Source: Rhizobiaceae bacterium (lineage in GTDB: Bacteria; Pseudomonadota; Alphaproteobacteria; Rhizobiales; Rhizobiaceae). Taken from it: a stretch of 64,000 nt of DNA. The notes under the pieces were generated by a model. The model was not told where the DNA came from and made no database searches. It saw nothing but the letters and a program-made list of their open reading frames with translations. Position 1 is the stretch's first letter; the number at the start of each line of letters is the position of its first letter. The stretch spans positions 372,001 through 436,000 of the forward strand of contig JAEPQK010000003.1 in NCBI GenBank assembly GCA_017640615.1. The letters are read 5' to 3'. Below, piece by piece: positions 25,440 to 33,670 of the stretch. The position numbers and the translations under genes are program-made.

Positions 25440-26555
25440 TCAGCCGGAAAAGCCCGAAATCGCCAGAGGATTGTCCTCGACGGCGGCCCGGTCTGGTGTG
25501 TCGACAACGGCCTGATTGGTGAAGGCGGCAAAGAGACGTCGCACATAGGCTTCGTCGATGCCGTCGACGATGAAAACGAGCCGCGTTTCGCGAGCGCTGC
25601 CCTCCGGCCAGGCGGCCAGCCGCGCCGGCGGGTGCATGAGCGCCTGCACGGCGTGCAGCACCAGCGGCCGCGCCGGGTCGTCGGCAAGCTGCACGACGCC
25701 CTTCATGCGCAACAGGCCGGCTCCCTGTGTAGAGCGCACGAGATCGAGAAACATCTCCACCGCGCCTGCCTCGATCGGCTTGGCATGGACCAGCGAAAAA
25801 CTTCTGATCCGCTCCGAATGATGATGGTGCTCGTCGTGATCGTGGTTGTGGTGATCGTGGCCATGATCATGATCGTGGTGATCGTGCACATGCGCCTCGC
25901 CCAGCCAGCGGGCGACATCGGCCGATTTAGTGGCCGGGTCATAGAGCCCGCATTCCAGCAGCGCGGCAAGATCGACAGCGCCTCCGACATCCGCGACCTC
26001 TGCGCCGGGATTGAGCGAACGCAGCGCGCTCCGCAGCGCGTTGCCCTCATCGCCTTGGGCAAGATCGGCCTTGGTCAAAACCAGCCGGTCGGCAACAGCG
26101 ACCTGCCGCTTGGCTTCATTATGCCGGGCGAGCGTGTCCGTCCCATTGACGGTATCGACCACGGTCACCACACCGCTCAGCCGCAGCGCGGCGACAAGTG
26201 CGGGATGCCCCATGAGCGACTGGAGAACCGGAACAGGGTCCGCAAGGCCCGTCGTCTCGATGACGATACGCTCCAGCGGCGCGATGCGGCCGGTCTGCGC
26301 ACGGTCGATCAGATCGGCGATGGTATCAACCAGCTCGCCACGCACCGAGCAGCAAACGCAGCCGTCGGAAAGCTCGATCACGCCATCCGACGATTGCTCG
26401 ACCAGCAGATGATCGACCGCCACATCGCCAAACTCATTGATAATGACAGCGGTGTTTTTGACCGAAGGGTCTTTCAGGATGCGGTTGAGCAGCGTCGTCT
26501 TGCCGGCGCCCAGAAAGCCGGTGATCACCGTGACGGCGATAGGATCGAGATGCAT
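25440..26555 (-). CDS. CobW/COG0523-family GTPase metallochaperone
   Basis: The 371-residue protein is a G3E GTPase. Walker A GFLGAGKTT is at residues 13-21, the metal-binding CxCC motif is C66-V-C68-C69, and a guanine-specificity LTKAD is present. Around residues 220-245 a loop contains more than a dozen histidines interspersed with Asp, a likely metal reservoir. The C-terminal CobW_C domain follows. Members deliver Zn2+ or cobalt to client enzymes. It follows the D-Ala-D-Ala carboxypeptidase gene by nine bases. No Zur box was identified. Confidence 0.9.
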   Translation of the reverse strand: MHLDPIAVTVITGFLGAGKTTLLNRILKDPSVKNTAVIINEFGDVAVDHLLVEQSSDGVIELSDGCVCCSVRGELVDTIADLIDRAQTGRIAPLERIVIETTGLADPVPVLQSLMGHPALVAALRLSGVVTVVDTVNGTDTLARHNEAKRQVAVADRLVLTKADLAQGDEGNALRSALRSLNPGAEVADVGGAVDLAALLECGLYDPATKSADVARWLGEAHVHDHHDHDHGHDHHNHDHDEHHHHSERIRSFSLVHAKPIEAGAVEMFLDLVRSTQGAGLLRMKGVVQLADDPARPLVLHAVQALMHPPARLAAWPEGSARETRLVFIVDGIDEAYVRRLFAAFTNQAVVDTPDRAAVEDNPLAISGFSG

Positions 26556-26564
26556 GGGTCTTGA

Positions 26565-27719
26565 TCAGCCGCCTTCGGCGCGGGTCGGCGTATAGTCTGG
26601 GCGCGGCGTCGGGATCGGAATGTCGGAAGCGCTCGCCGCCGAGATCGGAAGCGGGCCCTCGGTGCCACCCAGTCCGACCTCTATCACCCGCCGCGGCCTG
26701 TCGAACTCGCTCATATGAGGCGAGCTGATCACCCGCCGGCCCTGCGCATCACGTTTGGCCAGCCGCTCCTTGCGCGCCGCCTTGGTGCAGATCACCGGGC
26801 GCATATTGGTCGCCGTCGTCAGCATAGAACCGTAGGGACGCATGGTGCCGAGCCGCTTCGCCCCGAAGGAGGAGCGCGAAAATCCCTTGGCCAGAAGTTC
26901 GGCCGCCGTCTCGGCGCGCTCTTCCACCGACTCCGCGCCAAGCACGATTGCGACCACGCGCTTGCCGCGCCGCTGCGCGGAGGCGGCGAGGTTGAAACCG
27001 GACGGGCAAGTGTAGCCGGTCTTCATGCCGTCCGCGCCGTCGAAGCGACCGATCAGCGAATTGTGGTTGTTGAGCCGCGCCTTGCCCGCCTGCAGGGCCT
27101 CGATGGCGAAATAGCTGTCATATTGCGGGAATTCCTTGCGGATCGCGGTCGCAAGCAGCGCCATATCATGCGCGTTCGTGTACTGGTTGTCGCTGTGCAG
27201 GCCGTGGGCGTTCACCCAGTTCGTGCCGGTCATGCCCAGCCGCCGCGCTTCGGCGTTCATGCGCGCCGCAAACGCTCTCTCCGAACCGGCGATGCTTTCG
27301 CCAAGCGCGGTTGCAACATCATTGGCCGACTTGACCATCAGAATCTTGATCGCATTGTCGACGGTGAGCACCGAGCCTCTTGGATAGCCCATCTTGCTGG
27401 GCGGCTCCTTGGTTGCGTTAGCCGAAATGACGACGGGCGATTTGAGTGTGATTTCACGCGCCTTCACCGCGCGGAAGGCGACAAACACCGTCATCAGCTT
27501 GGTGAGCGACGCCGGGAACCAACGCCGGAACGGCTCCGACTCAGCCAGAACCCGGCCGCTTCCGACATCGACAACGATATGCGGGCCGGCGGCCGCGGAC
27601 CCAACCGGCCCGGCCGCGACGATAGCTGCAATCAACAAGACCGACGCAATCTGCGCGCGCATTCTCCACCCCATTTTCGCCCTTGCCCATTCGGCAGCAG
27701 TGTCACTAAGGTTCGTCAT
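26565..27719 (-). CDS. D-alanyl-D-alanine carboxypeptidase (penicillin-binding protein, DacA/DacF type)
   Basis: The 384-residue protein carries the serine peptidase S11 motifs: S71-L-T-K74 (SxxK), S131-A-N133 (SxN) and K233-T-G235 (KTG). An N-terminal hydrophobic segment at about residues 22-42 is a signal peptide preceded by an unusually long polar stretch. The enzyme trims the terminal D-Ala from peptidoglycan stem peptides in the periplasm. The ATG at 27717-27719 has GAGGGAAG right upstream; an in-frame start further upstream is less likely. The C-terminus is Pro-rich. Confidence 0.92.
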   Translation of the reverse strand: MTNLSDTAAEWARAKMGWRMRAQIASVLLIAAIVAAGPVGSAAAGPHIVVDVGSGRVLAESEPFRRWFPASLTKLMTVFVAFRAVKAREITLKSPVVISANATKEPPSKMGYPRGSVLTVDNAIKILMVKSANDVATALGESIAGSERAFAARMNAEARRLGMTGTNWVNAHGLHSDNQYTNAHDMALLATAIRKEFPQYDSYFAIEALQAGKARLNNHNSLIGRFDGADGMKTGYTCPSGFNLAASAQRRGKRVVAIVLGAESVEERAETAAELLAKGFSRSSFGAKRLGTMRPYGSMLTTATNMRPVICTKAARKERLAKRDAQGRRVISSPHMSEFDRPRRVIEVGLGGTEGPLPISAASASDIPIPTPRPDYTPTRAEGG

Positions 27720-27872
27720 CTTCCCTCGCAGACGACACGCGCCGCCGCCGAGGGCCAATCACTTGTCTGCTCTGCTATCTACCTCATGTGACGCCAAAAT
27801 GGCAAAGTGGAGCCACTCACAATCCTATGACGCCGCGCCTCGTGGCCGAAAAACCAACGGAAGTATTGTCTG

Positions 27873-29036
27873 ATGCCGATCCTCAACCGCGTAGCCGAAA
27901 TGCATGACGAAATCACCGGTTGGCGCCGGCATCTGCACACCATCCCCGAAATCCTCTACGACGTTCACCAGACCGCGGCTTTCGTGGCCGAGCGACTGAA
28001 GGAATTCGGCTGCGACGACGTGGTTACCGGCATCGGCAAGACCGGCGTGGTCGGCATCATCAAGGGCAATCTGGGCGACGGCCCGGCGGTCGGCCTGCGC
28101 GCCGACATGGATGCACTTCCGCTCAACGAAATCACCGGCAAGGATTGGGCGTCCAAGACGCCTAACCAGATGCATGCCTGCGGCCATGACGGCCACACCG
28201 CCATGCTGCTGGGCGCCGCGAAATATCTCGCCGAAACCCGCAATTTCAAGGGCTCAGTCGCAGTCATCTTCCAGCCTGCGGAGGAAGGCGGCGCAGGCGG
28301 CGACGCCATGGTCAAGGACGGCATGATGGACCGCTTCGGCATCAAGACCGTGTTCGGCATGCACAACATGCCGGGCCTGCCCGTCGGCCAGTTCGCGATC
28401 CGCCCCGGCCCGGCGATGGCGGCGACAGCGGAGTTCTGGATCGTGGTGAAAGGCAAAGGCGGTCACGCCGCCATGCCCCACGGGACCGTCGATCCGATCG
28501 TTATCGGCAGTCAGGTCGTGACCGCGCTGCAGACGATCGCCTCGCGCAGCATCGACCCGATCGATTCCGTGGTTGTCTCCGTTACTAAGTTCCATGGCGG
28601 CGACGCATTCAACATCATCCCCGAGCAGGTGGAATTGAACGGCACGATCCGCATCCTGCGCACCGAGGTCGGCGAAGCAGCCGCGAAGCGCATGCGCGAG
28701 ATTTGTGAGGGCATCGCGGCAGCGCACGGCGCGAGCGTGGACGTGAAGATCGATTTCAACTACCCGGTTACGTTCAATCATCCGGAAGAAACCGACTTTG
28801 CCGCTGGCGTCGCCAAAGCGGTCGCCGGCGACCCCAATGTCGACACAGACGTGCTGCCGGTGATGGGCGGCGAAGACTTCTCCTATATGCTCGAAGCGCG
28901 CCCCGGCGCCTTCATCTTCATGGGTAATGGCGACACCGCCAACCTTCACAACCCGGCCTATGACTTCAATGACGAGGCCATTCCGCACGGCGTAAGCTAC
29001 TGGGTGCGGCTGGCGGAGACCGCCCTCGCAGCCTGA
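27873..29036 (+). CDS. M20-family amidohydrolase (hippurate hydrolase/IAA-amino acid hydrolase type)
   Basis: The 387-residue metallopeptidase-like enzyme has the M20D/ama-hipO pattern: RADMDALPLNE, HACGHDGHTAMLLGAAK, FQPAEEGGAGGDAMVKDG and the C-terminal MGGEDFSYM. Members cleave N-acyl amino acids such as hippurate or acetyl-amino acids. The exact substrate is unknown. It is the last protein gene before tRNA-Arg and the accessory region. It is distinct from the M20 deacylase at 37774, which belongs to another subfamily. Confidence 0.9.
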   Translation: MPILNRVAEMHDEITGWRRHLHTIPEILYDVHQTAAFVAERLKEFGCDDVVTGIGKTGVVGIIKGNLGDGPAVGLRADMDALPLNEITGKDWASKTPNQMHACGHDGHTAMLLGAAKYLAETRNFKGSVAVIFQPAEEGGAGGDAMVKDGMMDRFGIKTVFGMHNMPGLPVGQFAIRPGPAMAATAEFWIVVKGKGGHAAMPHGTVDPIVIGSQVVTALQTIASRSIDPIDSVVVSVTKFHGGDAFNIIPEQVELNGTIRILRTEVGEAAAKRMREICEGIAAAHGASVDVKIDFNYPVTFNHPEETDFAAGVAKAVAGDPNVDTDVLPVMGGEDFSYMLEARPGAFIFMGNGDTANLHNPAYDFNDEAIPHGVSYWVRLAETALAA

Positions 29037-29166
29037 AGCATTTCTGGATGACGCAAACCCGGTGGCGCCCGGTCAAACTGCGCGCCGCCGGCGTTGTCGG
29101 GCCGGGAGAGGCCCCTATGCAAGTCGCTTGGCGAAGCGGCTTTGAGCGGTTATGTGTGCGCGCAGC

Positions 29167-29243
29167 GGTCCCGTAGCTCAGCAGGATAGAGCATCAGATT
29201 CCTAATCTGAGGGTCACAGGTTCGAATCCTGTCGGGATCGCCA
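29167..29243 (+). tRNA. tRNA-Arg (anticodon CCT)
   Basis: A complete cloverleaf of 77 bases including CCA. The acceptor stem GGTCCCG (29167-29173) pairs with CGGGATC (29233-29239) with one G-U. The anticodon stem TCAGA/TCTGA (29194-29198, 29206-29210) encloses loop TTCCTAA with anticodon CCT at 29201-29203. The T-arm contains GGTTCGAATCC. It reads the rare AGG codon and marks the left edge of the accessory region. Confidence 0.97.
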
Positions 29244-29325
29244 TCCTAAGTCATTGTCTTTATACCGGCTTCCCAACTCCAATCTCCCGTTTCAAGCATC
29301 CGTCGCGGTCTGAGCCTCGCGAAAC

Positions 29326-29360
29326 AAAAAAAGGCCAGCGACGAGGGTATCGCCGCTGGC
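29326..29360 (-). terminator. Rho-independent terminator of the left ABC transporter operon
   Basis: On the minus strand GCCAGCG and CGCTGGC form a 7-bp stem (29334-29340 with 29354-29360), followed by seven T residues (29326-29332). It lies 50-90 bases beyond the stop of the alpha/beta hydrolase. A further hairpin, GGGGCC/GGCCCC (29387-29405), is just after that stop. Confidence 0.8.
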
Positions 29361-29411
29361 AAGGTGCACAAAAGTGCATTGGGAGTGGGGCCGCGCAACG
29401 GCCCCGTATTT

Positions 29412-30242
29412 TCAGCCGGTCAACTCACCAAGGAACCGGCTGAAAATCTCGTTGTACTCGGCGGGCTTGGCCCAGAAGGGTGCATGTCCGCCGCCATCGA
29501 TGACGTGGACCTTGCCGCCCCAAAGGTTCCTCCAGGCAATACCGTCGAGAAAGCAATTGTCGAAAAAGGCTTCGTCCGAACCCTGGATGACCGCGATGGG
29601 GCGATCCCAGCTTTCGACCGTTTTGCGTTGCGGGCAGCCCAGACCTTCCTCGGTCCAGCGGGTCCACATGATCTGGCGGGCCTTGCCGTCAGTACGTTTC
29701 ACCGCCGCCGAGAGCACCGGATCCGGCGGCAGATCGACGCCGCATGTGTAACGCGCGTAATTGTCGGCATCTTCCTGGCTGAACACTTCCTTGGAGGTGA
29801 AGGCCATATGCGGCAGCGGCGTGAACGCCGCATTGACCTCCGCCGCGCCCGGGCCAGACGGCGGCGTGCCGGAAAAGGTCAGCGCCCGCATAGAGGGCAG
29901 GCGGCTGATCATCTCGATGCCGATATGACCGCCCAGCGACCAGCCCATGACAACGGCGTCTTCCGCGCCCAAAGCCCGCATCACCTCCACCGCCGCCTCG
30001 GCATATGCCGGCTGCGTGTAGCTGCGGTGCGGATCGCGCGCGTCGTCGGACTCGCCATGGCCCGGCAGATCGAATGTGATCACCCGGTGCGTCGCGCCAA
30101 GCTCGCTGTTGAGTTGATGACGGAAGACATCGCGGCATGACGAATTGCCATGGATCATCAGTACCGGTGGCCCGTTTCCGGTCGTCTGGGAGAACGAGAC
30201 CCACCCGTGGCCGGTGTTGATTGTGCCCGTCTCGATGGTCAC
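29412..30242 (-). CDS. Alpha/beta hydrolase, last gene of the left ABC operon
   Basis: The 276-residue protein has the alpha/beta hydrolase fold with the oxyanion segment MIHGNSSCRDVFRHQL, the nucleophile elbow GWSLGGHIG (Ser nucleophile), and a C-terminal catalytic His in DGGGHAPFWAKP. The substrate could be an ester, lactone or amide. The GTG at 30240-30242 is chosen because GGGGGA lies seven bases upstream and the N-terminus then aligns with the paralogue at 43713. It overlaps the upstream permease gene. The paralogue shares the HGNSSC, DLPGHG and GWSLGGHIGIEM blocks. Confidence 0.85.
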   Translation of the reverse strand: MTIETGTINTGHGWVSFSQTTGNGPPVLMIHGNSSCRDVFRHQLNSELGATHRVITFDLPGHGESDDARDPHRSYTQPAYAEAAVEVMRALGAEDAVVMGWSLGGHIGIEMISRLPSMRALTFSGTPPSGPGAAEVNAAFTPLPHMAFTSKEVFSQEDADNYARYTCGVDLPPDPVLSAAVKRTDGKARQIMWTRWTEEGLGCPQRKTVESWDRPIAVIQGSDEAFFDNCFLDGIAWRNLWGGKVHVIDGGGHAPFWAKPAEYNEIFSRFLGELTG

Positions 30243-30258
30243 ATCCACATCCCCCAAA

Positions 30259-31260
30259 TCAGGTGCTTTGCGCGCTGGTTTTGCGCGCAACCCTGCCGCC
30301 AAGGCGGCGTTTGAGAAATTCGTTGAAGCCGGTGGCCGCCTGCCAGATACCGCCCGGATAGAAGATCAGAACGGCAACGATCATCACAGCGACGATCATG
30401 TGCCGCCATGGGCCAAGATCGACCATCGCCTCCGAAATGAAGGTCAGCAGAAAGGCCGCGAGGATAGGGCCGTAGATGGTCGATGTGCCGCCGACGAGCA
30501 GGATGCTGAGCAGTAGCGACAACAATCCCATGCCGAAAGCGTCTGGCGAAGCGACGCGGATATATGCGCCATAGTAGCCGCCCGCGATGCCGGTGAAGAG
30601 AGCACTGGCAGTGAGCGTAATCACCCGCTGTTTGGCCAGCGAGATGCCACGGCTCACCGCGTAATCGGCGTTGTCGCGCAGCGCGACAATGCTCAAGCCC
30701 GTCGGCGAATTGACCAGCCAGCGCAGGAAAAAGGTCGATGACAAAAGCAGGATGACCGCGCCGAAATAGTAGCCGAGCTTGCCGTCGCGCACGAAATTGT
30801 AGCCGGGCAGCTTGAGCGGCGGCAGGCCGACCATGCCCATATTTCCGCCTGTGATATCGGACTGGCTGACGACGATCTGAAGTACGAGTTGCGAGAAGGC
30901 GAAAGTGACAAGAATGATGTAGATGCCGCCCAGCCGCAGAATGGGAACGGCGACGATCATAGCGGCGGCAACGCTGAGCAGGCCGGCAAGCGGGATGGCC
31001 AGCCATGGCGATATGCCGATGCTCTTGGCCATGATGCCGTAGCCGTAGACGCCGATCGAAAAGAAGGCGAGATGAGCGAAATTGAAGAGCCCGCCATAGC
31101 CGAGGCTGAGATCCCAGTTCGACGCAACGACCGCGTAAATCAACGCCAGTATCAGCAAATGGCGCGTGTAGCTTTCCGTCAGGATGAACGGCGCAATGAG
31201 AAGCGCTCCGATGGCAAGAGCGAGATAGACCCCCTCGAAGCTACGTTCTGTCTTGATCAT
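30259..31260 (-). CDS. Branched-chain-type ABC transporter permease (LivM-like), left operon
   Basis: The 333-residue inner-membrane permease has eight or more hydrophobic segments and LivM hallmarks: NWDLSLGYGGLFNFAHLAFFSIGVYGYGI near residue 55 and the SPDAFGMGLLSLLLSILLVGGTSTIYGP coupling region. It pairs with the LivH-like protein, whose stop it overlaps (ATGA). The ATG at 31258-31260 gives MIKTERSFEG. The substrate of the system is unknown; LivHMGFK-type importers carry amino acids, amides, urea and aromatic acids. Confidence 0.93.
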   Translation of the reverse strand: MIKTERSFEGVYLALAIGALLIAPFILTESYTRHLLILALIYAVVASNWDLSLGYGGLFNFAHLAFFSIGVYGYGIMAKSIGISPWLAIPLAGLLSVAAAMIVAVPILRLGGIYIILVTFAFSQLVLQIVVSQSDITGGNMGMVGLPPLKLPGYNFVRDGKLGYYFGAVILLLSSTFFLRWLVNSPTGLSIVALRDNADYAVSRGISLAKQRVITLTASALFTGIAGGYYGAYIRVASPDAFGMGLLSLLLSILLVGGTSTIYGPILAAFLLTFISEAMVDLGPWRHMIVAVMIVAVLIFYPGGIWQAATGFNEFLKRRLGGRVARKTSAQST

Positions 31261-32138
31261 GCCCGCTGCCCTCCAAAGAGACCGGTGGGCCGGATCATCA
31301 GCACGGCGATCATGACCACAAACAGCGCTGCCTGCGTCCAGTAGATGCCGATCGAGTATATGCACACGGCTTCCAGCAGGCCGATCACATAGGCAGCGCG
31401 AATGGGCCCGCTGATGCTGGCAATGCCACCGAAGATGACCACCACAAGCGCCTTGACCATGGGGTCGGTGCCCATACTGGGCGACATGAATTTGATGCCG
31501 CCAAGAAAGATGCCTACCAGACCGGCGAGCGAGGCGGCGAGCGCGAAGGAAAGCGCGTAAAGCCGCGCAACGGGTATGCCGGCGAGCAACGCGGCTTCCT
31601 GATTCTGTGCGATTGCTCGCAGTGCCGAGCCGGTGCGCGTGCGCTGCAGGAAGAGCCAGACTGAATACAGGATCAGCGGCGCGATCACGACGATAGCCGC
31701 TTCATGTGCCGACAGCCCGATGCCGAACATCGAAATATTGCCCTCAGCCAGCGGCGCCAGCTGCTTTGACCGCCCGCCCCTGCTGAGCAGCGTCGCATTT
31801 TCCAGAAACGTAGCGGCGGCCAGCGTGGTGATGACGGCGACAAGAACGAGGTTATCGCGCTTCAGAAACGGGCGAACCAGAACCGCTTCGGCAAGACAGC
31901 CGAGGGCAGCAAGTGCGGCGACCGAAAACGCGATGCCCGCGGCGAGCCCCCAACCCAGCCCGTTGCCGTCGGCGACGGTCCAGGCGAAATAGGCCCCGAG
32001 CGTGATGAACATGCCGTGCGCGAAATTGAATATGCCGAGCGTGGTCCACACCAGCGCCAGCCCTACGGCCATAAGCGCGTAGAGCGACCCGAGAACGACG
32101 CCACTGACGAGAATGTAGAGCACGGTCTCGGCGGTCAT
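31257..32138 (-). CDS. Branched-chain-type ABC transporter permease (LivH-like), left operon
   Basis: The 293-residue permease begins with LVSGVVLGSLYALMAVGLALVWTTLGIFNFAHG, the LivH signature, and ends with the conserved coupling segment (DPMVKALVVVIFGGIASISGPI) and a final RPTGLFGG motif. It has about eight membrane helices. Start and stop overlap the neighbouring genes by four bases each, typical of a tightly coupled ABC operon. It is a clear paralogue of the permease at 41851. Confidence 0.94.
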   Translation of the reverse strand: MTAETVLYILVSGVVLGSLYALMAVGLALVWTTLGIFNFAHGMFITLGAYFAWTVADGNGLGWGLAAGIAFSVAALAALGCLAEAVLVRPFLKRDNLVLVAVITTLAAATFLENATLLSRGGRSKQLAPLAEGNISMFGIGLSAHEAAIVVIAPLILYSVWLFLQRTRTGSALRAIAQNQEAALLAGIPVARLYALSFALAASLAGLVGIFLGGIKFMSPSMGTDPMVKALVVVIFGGIASISGPIRAAYVIGLLEAVCIYSIGIYWTQAALFVVMIAVLMIRPTGLFGGQRA

Positions 32139-32860
32139 GCGACTTTTCCGTCGCCGAAATACATGTCCATGATCTCGTCATGGCCGATGCTGTTTGCGGC
32201 GGAAAATTCCCGCACCGCAGAGCCGTGATCGATGAGGATCAGCCGATCCACCAGCCCGAGCAGGAACTCCACATCCTGCTCCACCACGACAAGCGGCACG
32301 CCATGTTTGGAGACAGCGCCAATGGCGTCGCAAAGTTCGTCCTTGATCCGCGGCGCCAGCCCCAGCGTAGGTTCATCCAGAATGAGCAGCTTCGGATTGC
32401 CCATCAGTCCGACTCCGATCGCCACCATCTGGCGCTCACCGCCCGAGAGCGACCAAACCTGCTGACGGTCGCGCTCCTTCAGCCTCGGAAAGATGGAATA
32501 CGCGCGCTCAAGATTAGACGCCTCCTCGGCACGTGCGGCATTGGCAAACGCACCGAGCCGCAGCGTTTCACCGACGGTCATTTCCGGAAACAGCTGATTG
32601 CCCTGCGGCACGAGGATCAGCCCGGCCTCAACAATCTTGCGCGGCGAAGCATTGCTGATCGTTTGCCCGGCGAAGCGGATCGAACCGCTCCAGCAAGGCA
32701 GCAGGCCCGAAATCGCCTTGAGCAGCGTCGATTTCCCGTGGCCGTTCGGTCCGAACAGGCCGAGGCACTCGCCGGTCGCCAAGCTGAAACTGATATCGCG
32801 CACGATCTGGATGCGCCCATAGCCCGACGCGAGCTTGTCGACCTCAAGCAGCTTCTGCAT
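32135..32860 (-). CDS. ABC transporter ATP-binding protein (LivF-like), left operon
   Basis: The 241-residue ATPase has Walker A GPNGHGKST (residues about 36-44), the LivF-type QGNQLFPEMTVGETL region, the signature LSGGERQMVAIG, and Walker B LLILDEPTLGLAP. It energises import with the LivG-like partner. It overlaps the livH start by four bases, and its own start overlaps the end of the livG-like gene by 17 bases. Confidence 0.94.
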   Translation of the reverse strand: MQKLLEVDKLASGYGRIQIVRDISFSLATGECLGLFGPNGHGKSTLLKAISGLLPCWSGSIRFAGQTISNASPRKIVEAGLILVPQGNQLFPEMTVGETLRLGAFANAARAEEASNLERAYSIFPRLKERDRQQVWSLSGGERQMVAIGVGLMGNPKLLILDEPTLGLAPRIKDELCDAIGAVSKHGVPLVVVEQDVEFLLGLVDRLILIDHGSAVREFSAANSIGHDEIMDMYFGDGKVA

Positions 32861-33602
32861 CGCGCGCTCCCCGTTTTCCGAGATAGGCGGCGATCACCTG
32901 CTCGTCGCGCACCACATCGTCAGGTGCGCCTAGCCTCAACATCTCGCCGTGATTGAGCACCAGGAGCCGCTGCGACAGAGACAAAAGCACCGGCAGAACA
33001 TGTTCAATCAGCACGATGGCGATGCCGCGCGCATTGATGTTGCGTATGATGCGGATCGTCTCGGCAATTTCGGGCTTGGTCAGGCTCGACGCGGGCTCAT
33101 CAAGCAGCATGGCCTTGGGTTCCATGACAAGAGCACTGGCAAGCATCAGCTGCTTGCGTTCGAAGATCGACAACTCCGACGCTTTGCGCGCAAGCCTGGC
33201 ACGATCGAGCTCAACCAGCTCGGCTGCCCGACACACTCTTTCTTCAAGGGTGGCCGCGCCCGTGGCCTCGCGCTCCCCCGGCCCGAACACGGCGCCAAGC
33301 GCAATGTTCTGATAAGCCGTGAGGCTGTCGAAGGCGGTTTCGCGCTGATAGGTGCGCGCCAGGCCGAGATGGCAGATTTTCTGCGCCGCTATGCCGGAGA
33401 TTGACTGGCCATTGAACCACACGGCCCCGGACGTTGCCGAAAACGGCACGCCGGTGATGATGTTGAAGAGCGTGCTCTTGCCGCTGCCATTGGGTCCGGC
33501 AATGCCGAAAATCTGACCTTTGCGAACTTCGAACGAAACCCCGGACACCGCCTTCAGGGCGCCGAAATTCTTCGACAGATTTTCGATTTTCAGCAGGGCC
33601 AT
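32844..33602 (-). CDS. ABC transporter ATP-binding protein (LivG-like), left operon
   Basis: The 252-residue ATPase has Walker A GPNGSGKST (residues about 34-42), the FNIITGVPF segment and a LARTYQRETAFDSLTAYQNIALG Q-loop region. The C motif is replaced by LSIFERKQLMLASALV, a degenerate signature also seen in the second operon (LSVYEKKQLMIASAMV). The Walker B region MLLDEPASSLTKPE and the VLIEHVLPVLLSLSQRLLVLNHG H-loop are present. The shared unusual signature supports duplication of the two operons. Confidence 0.93.
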   Translation of the reverse strand: MALLKIENLSKNFGALKAVSGVSFEVRKGQIFGIAGPNGSGKSTLFNIITGVPFSATSGAVWFNGQSISGIAAQKICHLGLARTYQRETAFDSLTAYQNIALGAVFGPGEREATGAATLEERVCRAAELVELDRARLARKASELSIFERKQLMLASALVMEPKAMLLDEPASSLTKPEIAETIRIIRNINARGIAIVLIEHVLPVLLSLSQRLLVLNHGEMLRLGAPDDVVRDEQVIAAYLGKRGARDAEAA

Positions 33603-33624
33603 GGAACCGCTCCGCGAAAAAGTA

Positions 33625-33659
33625 CCTGCCCGGCCACCCCTCGTACGCGGCCGGGCAGG
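33625..33659 (-). other. Intercistronic hairpin between binding-protein and ATPase genes, left operon
   Basis: CCTGCCCGGCC (33625-33635) and GGCCGGGCAGG (33649-33659) form an 11-bp perfect stem in the 68-base gap after the binding-protein gene. No T-run follows. Such hairpins commonly protect the binding-protein mRNA and lower expression of the downstream transporter genes. Confidence 0.7.
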
Positions 33660-33670
33660 CGGCGGGTTCG

